A stretch of DNA of 64,000 bases from Mesostigma viride (lineage: Eukaryota > Streptophyta > Mesostigmatophyceae > Mesostigmatales > Mesostigmataceae). Location of the stretch: the NCBI GenBank assembly GCA_009746045.1, contig RPFO01000348.1, forward strand, positions 1,372,301-1,436,300, in the 5' to 3' direction. The notes under the pieces were generated by a model. That model had not been told where the DNA came from, did no database searches, and saw only the letters and a program-made list of their open reading frames with translations. Below are positions 62,573 through 64,000 of this stretch, one piece after another (positions within the stretch are counted from its first letter, which is position 1; every line of letters begins with the position of its first letter). The position numbers and the translations under genes were made by a program.

Positions 62573-64000
62573 ATCATTTCTTTGACACTGAGTTGGCACT
62601 ACGCAACACCTTTGATGCACATGAGTGCAGGGCGCATGTGTTGAAACCATGCAACCATGGCGATCCCTCAAAAAGTTTGGTTATGTAATAAGTGACACAA
62701 TTATTCCGGACGTATGATGGCCCAACGTCCTGTAAGGTTGAGTTGTCTTGGAGGAGGAGCGTGATGACCGCGGAAGCCGCGTGGGTGTCTGTAGTGCTAT
62801 ATCTTGAAGATGTACGGTCTTGGAAGAGTTATGGTCTTGGAATCATATAATAATGAGCTTGGAATAAAGTTGCGGGCAGCCTTCAATTGGCATATGTTGT
62901 CTCATTGCGTTAATGGGTCAATTGTCTTAGTTTATATAATGTATATCTTGGGAAACTCATTGCTTCAATAAAATGCATGCTAGGCGCAATCAACCCCCAC
63001 AAACACATCTGAAAACTGCACAGTGCATCAAATGTATCCTAGACAAAAAAATGTATCCTAATCCGGTAAAACCACCCTTACAGGGTTGTGGGCACCACGG
63101 CCCGAATCGCTATGAATGCCATACGCGGTCACACGCGGAGCCCCGGCACAGACTTGGGGGTGGTCTCCTTCATCACTACTTGCCATCCATCCTTCTTGCG
63201 CACCATCTGCCTCCATTAATTAATTAACCCATAGTCCGAAAAGTGTATGTGATCGCATACACTTTGACTTAACGTTATAAACCACGTAATTCCCGGAGCG
63301 CCGCGCCACCCGTGACGGAGGGAAGTTGTCCGGTGGGTCTGGGAACACTTAGGGACGAAGGTGATGCATAGGTTTGGGGGGGTTATTCGCCATAGCTTGG
63401 TAATTACAACGTGCATTGAGAAAGTATCACGTGACTTTGGCGGGAAATTTTCACGCGCGCGCGCGCGCAACGAGATATGGCTGCCAACGTGCCGTTATCA
63501 GGGAAATTTGCGTCTCGCGGCTAGAAACGGTTTAGAATGTTGCTCAGAATGATGATGCGTGATTTTCGTAGGTCAGGCATGGCCAGATTTTTAGGATTGG
63601 GAAAATACAGGTAGGAAAATACTGCCTTCTTGGTCGTCAGTGCCAGACAAGTCATCGCCTATCATATGTCGATTTTCTCCTTATGGCCGGGCAGTCTGCG
63701 CCAGCCCGAGCATCCAGGTTTGCTACGGGATGTCCCCTACAGCATTTGCTGCGAATGCGGACGCATTTATAGGTCATCTTTGAACGAAACATCAACCTGG
63801 TAATCATAAAGGATGCATGCTTGACGCGGCTATGGCGGCCTATGCCCATAGAGCCACGGTATCTGTGAGTTATGGTGGTCCCGGCCAGCGGACCCCGGGC
63901 AGGACATGAACGAGCTGGGTACGACAACGTATTTGCGTGTTGTTTGCAGCGGAATTCGTCTCCCATGCAATATATATGACGATTTTATCTTTGCATATTT
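62573..64000. other. Mostly anonymous sequence with one dispersed repeat
   Basis: 62990-63230 shares GTATCCTAATCCGGTAAAAC, GGCACCACGGCCCGAATC and TTAATTAATTAA with the elements at 53540-53590 (inverted) and 31985-32160. A (CG)n run of 14 bp lies at 63455-63468. Short open frames at 63216-63470 and 63652-63966 (minus) have no recognisable similarity. No gene supported. Confidence 0.5.

Overview
This is nuclear DNA of a eukaryote, most likely a flagellated green alga. Every cellular gene is split by GT-AG introns. The genes have plant/algal and ciliate-type relatives: Sec63, an RLK/Pelle-like kinase fold, a galactose-3-O-sulfotransferase relative and a CFAP299-like ciliary protein. A large share of the window is non-LTR retrotransposon debris, tRNA-derived repeats and simple or higher-order tandem repeats. 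A repeat-rich prasinophyte such as Cymbomonas would fit, but that lineage call is inference only. There is no sign of operons, rRNA genes, CRISPR or a prokaryotic replicon.

Layout. 1-6900: fragments of one non-LTR (LINE) family whose ORF2 ends in a zinc knuckle and a restriction-endonuclease-like domain. One copy carries a nested insertion with an 11-bp target-site duplication. 7365-23140 (minus): a complete 15-exon SEC63 gene; the exons join in frame to 760 residues and the introns hold many minisatellites. 23141-23989: divergent intergenic region with an 84-bp tandem duplication. 23990-27684 (plus): a receptor-kinase-like pseudokinase joined to armadillo-type repeats. 28000-32500: retroelement and SINE fragments. 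32603-39232 (minus): a TauD/TfdA-type Fe(II)/2-oxoglutarate dioxygenase in about eight exons, including a 26-nt micro-exon with the HxD motif. 40399-44381 (plus): a three-exon sulfotransferase with about 600 bp of (CTC)n in intron 1. 44400-53600: a nest of LINE ORF1-type elements, mostly ORF1 followed directly by a 3' UTR, with long (CATC)n arrays. 54857-56410 (minus): an unrecognised gene, probably frameshifted, running into a GC-rich minisatellite. 57576-58347 (minus): two diagnostic CFAP299 exons. 58850-59860: an octanucleotide higher-order array. 60025-62572 (plus): a candidate Q-rich gene whose intron is another octanucleotide array. 62573-64000: mostly anonymous, with a dispersed repeat.

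The cellular genes do not form one pathway. SEC63 is an ER translocon component, the sulfotransferase and the N-terminally anchored dioxygenase are probably secretory-pathway enzymes, and CFAP299 is ciliary. The most unusual structural signal is recurrent: degenerate copies of exon 3' ends, several with a splice donor, lie in the intron just downstream of the real exon in SEC63 and the dioxygenase gene. Similar copies of the gene end follow the kinase gene. Three separate octanucleotide arrays are the second such signal. Exon coordinates were derived by hand from splice signals, phase and family conservation; no transcript data were available.
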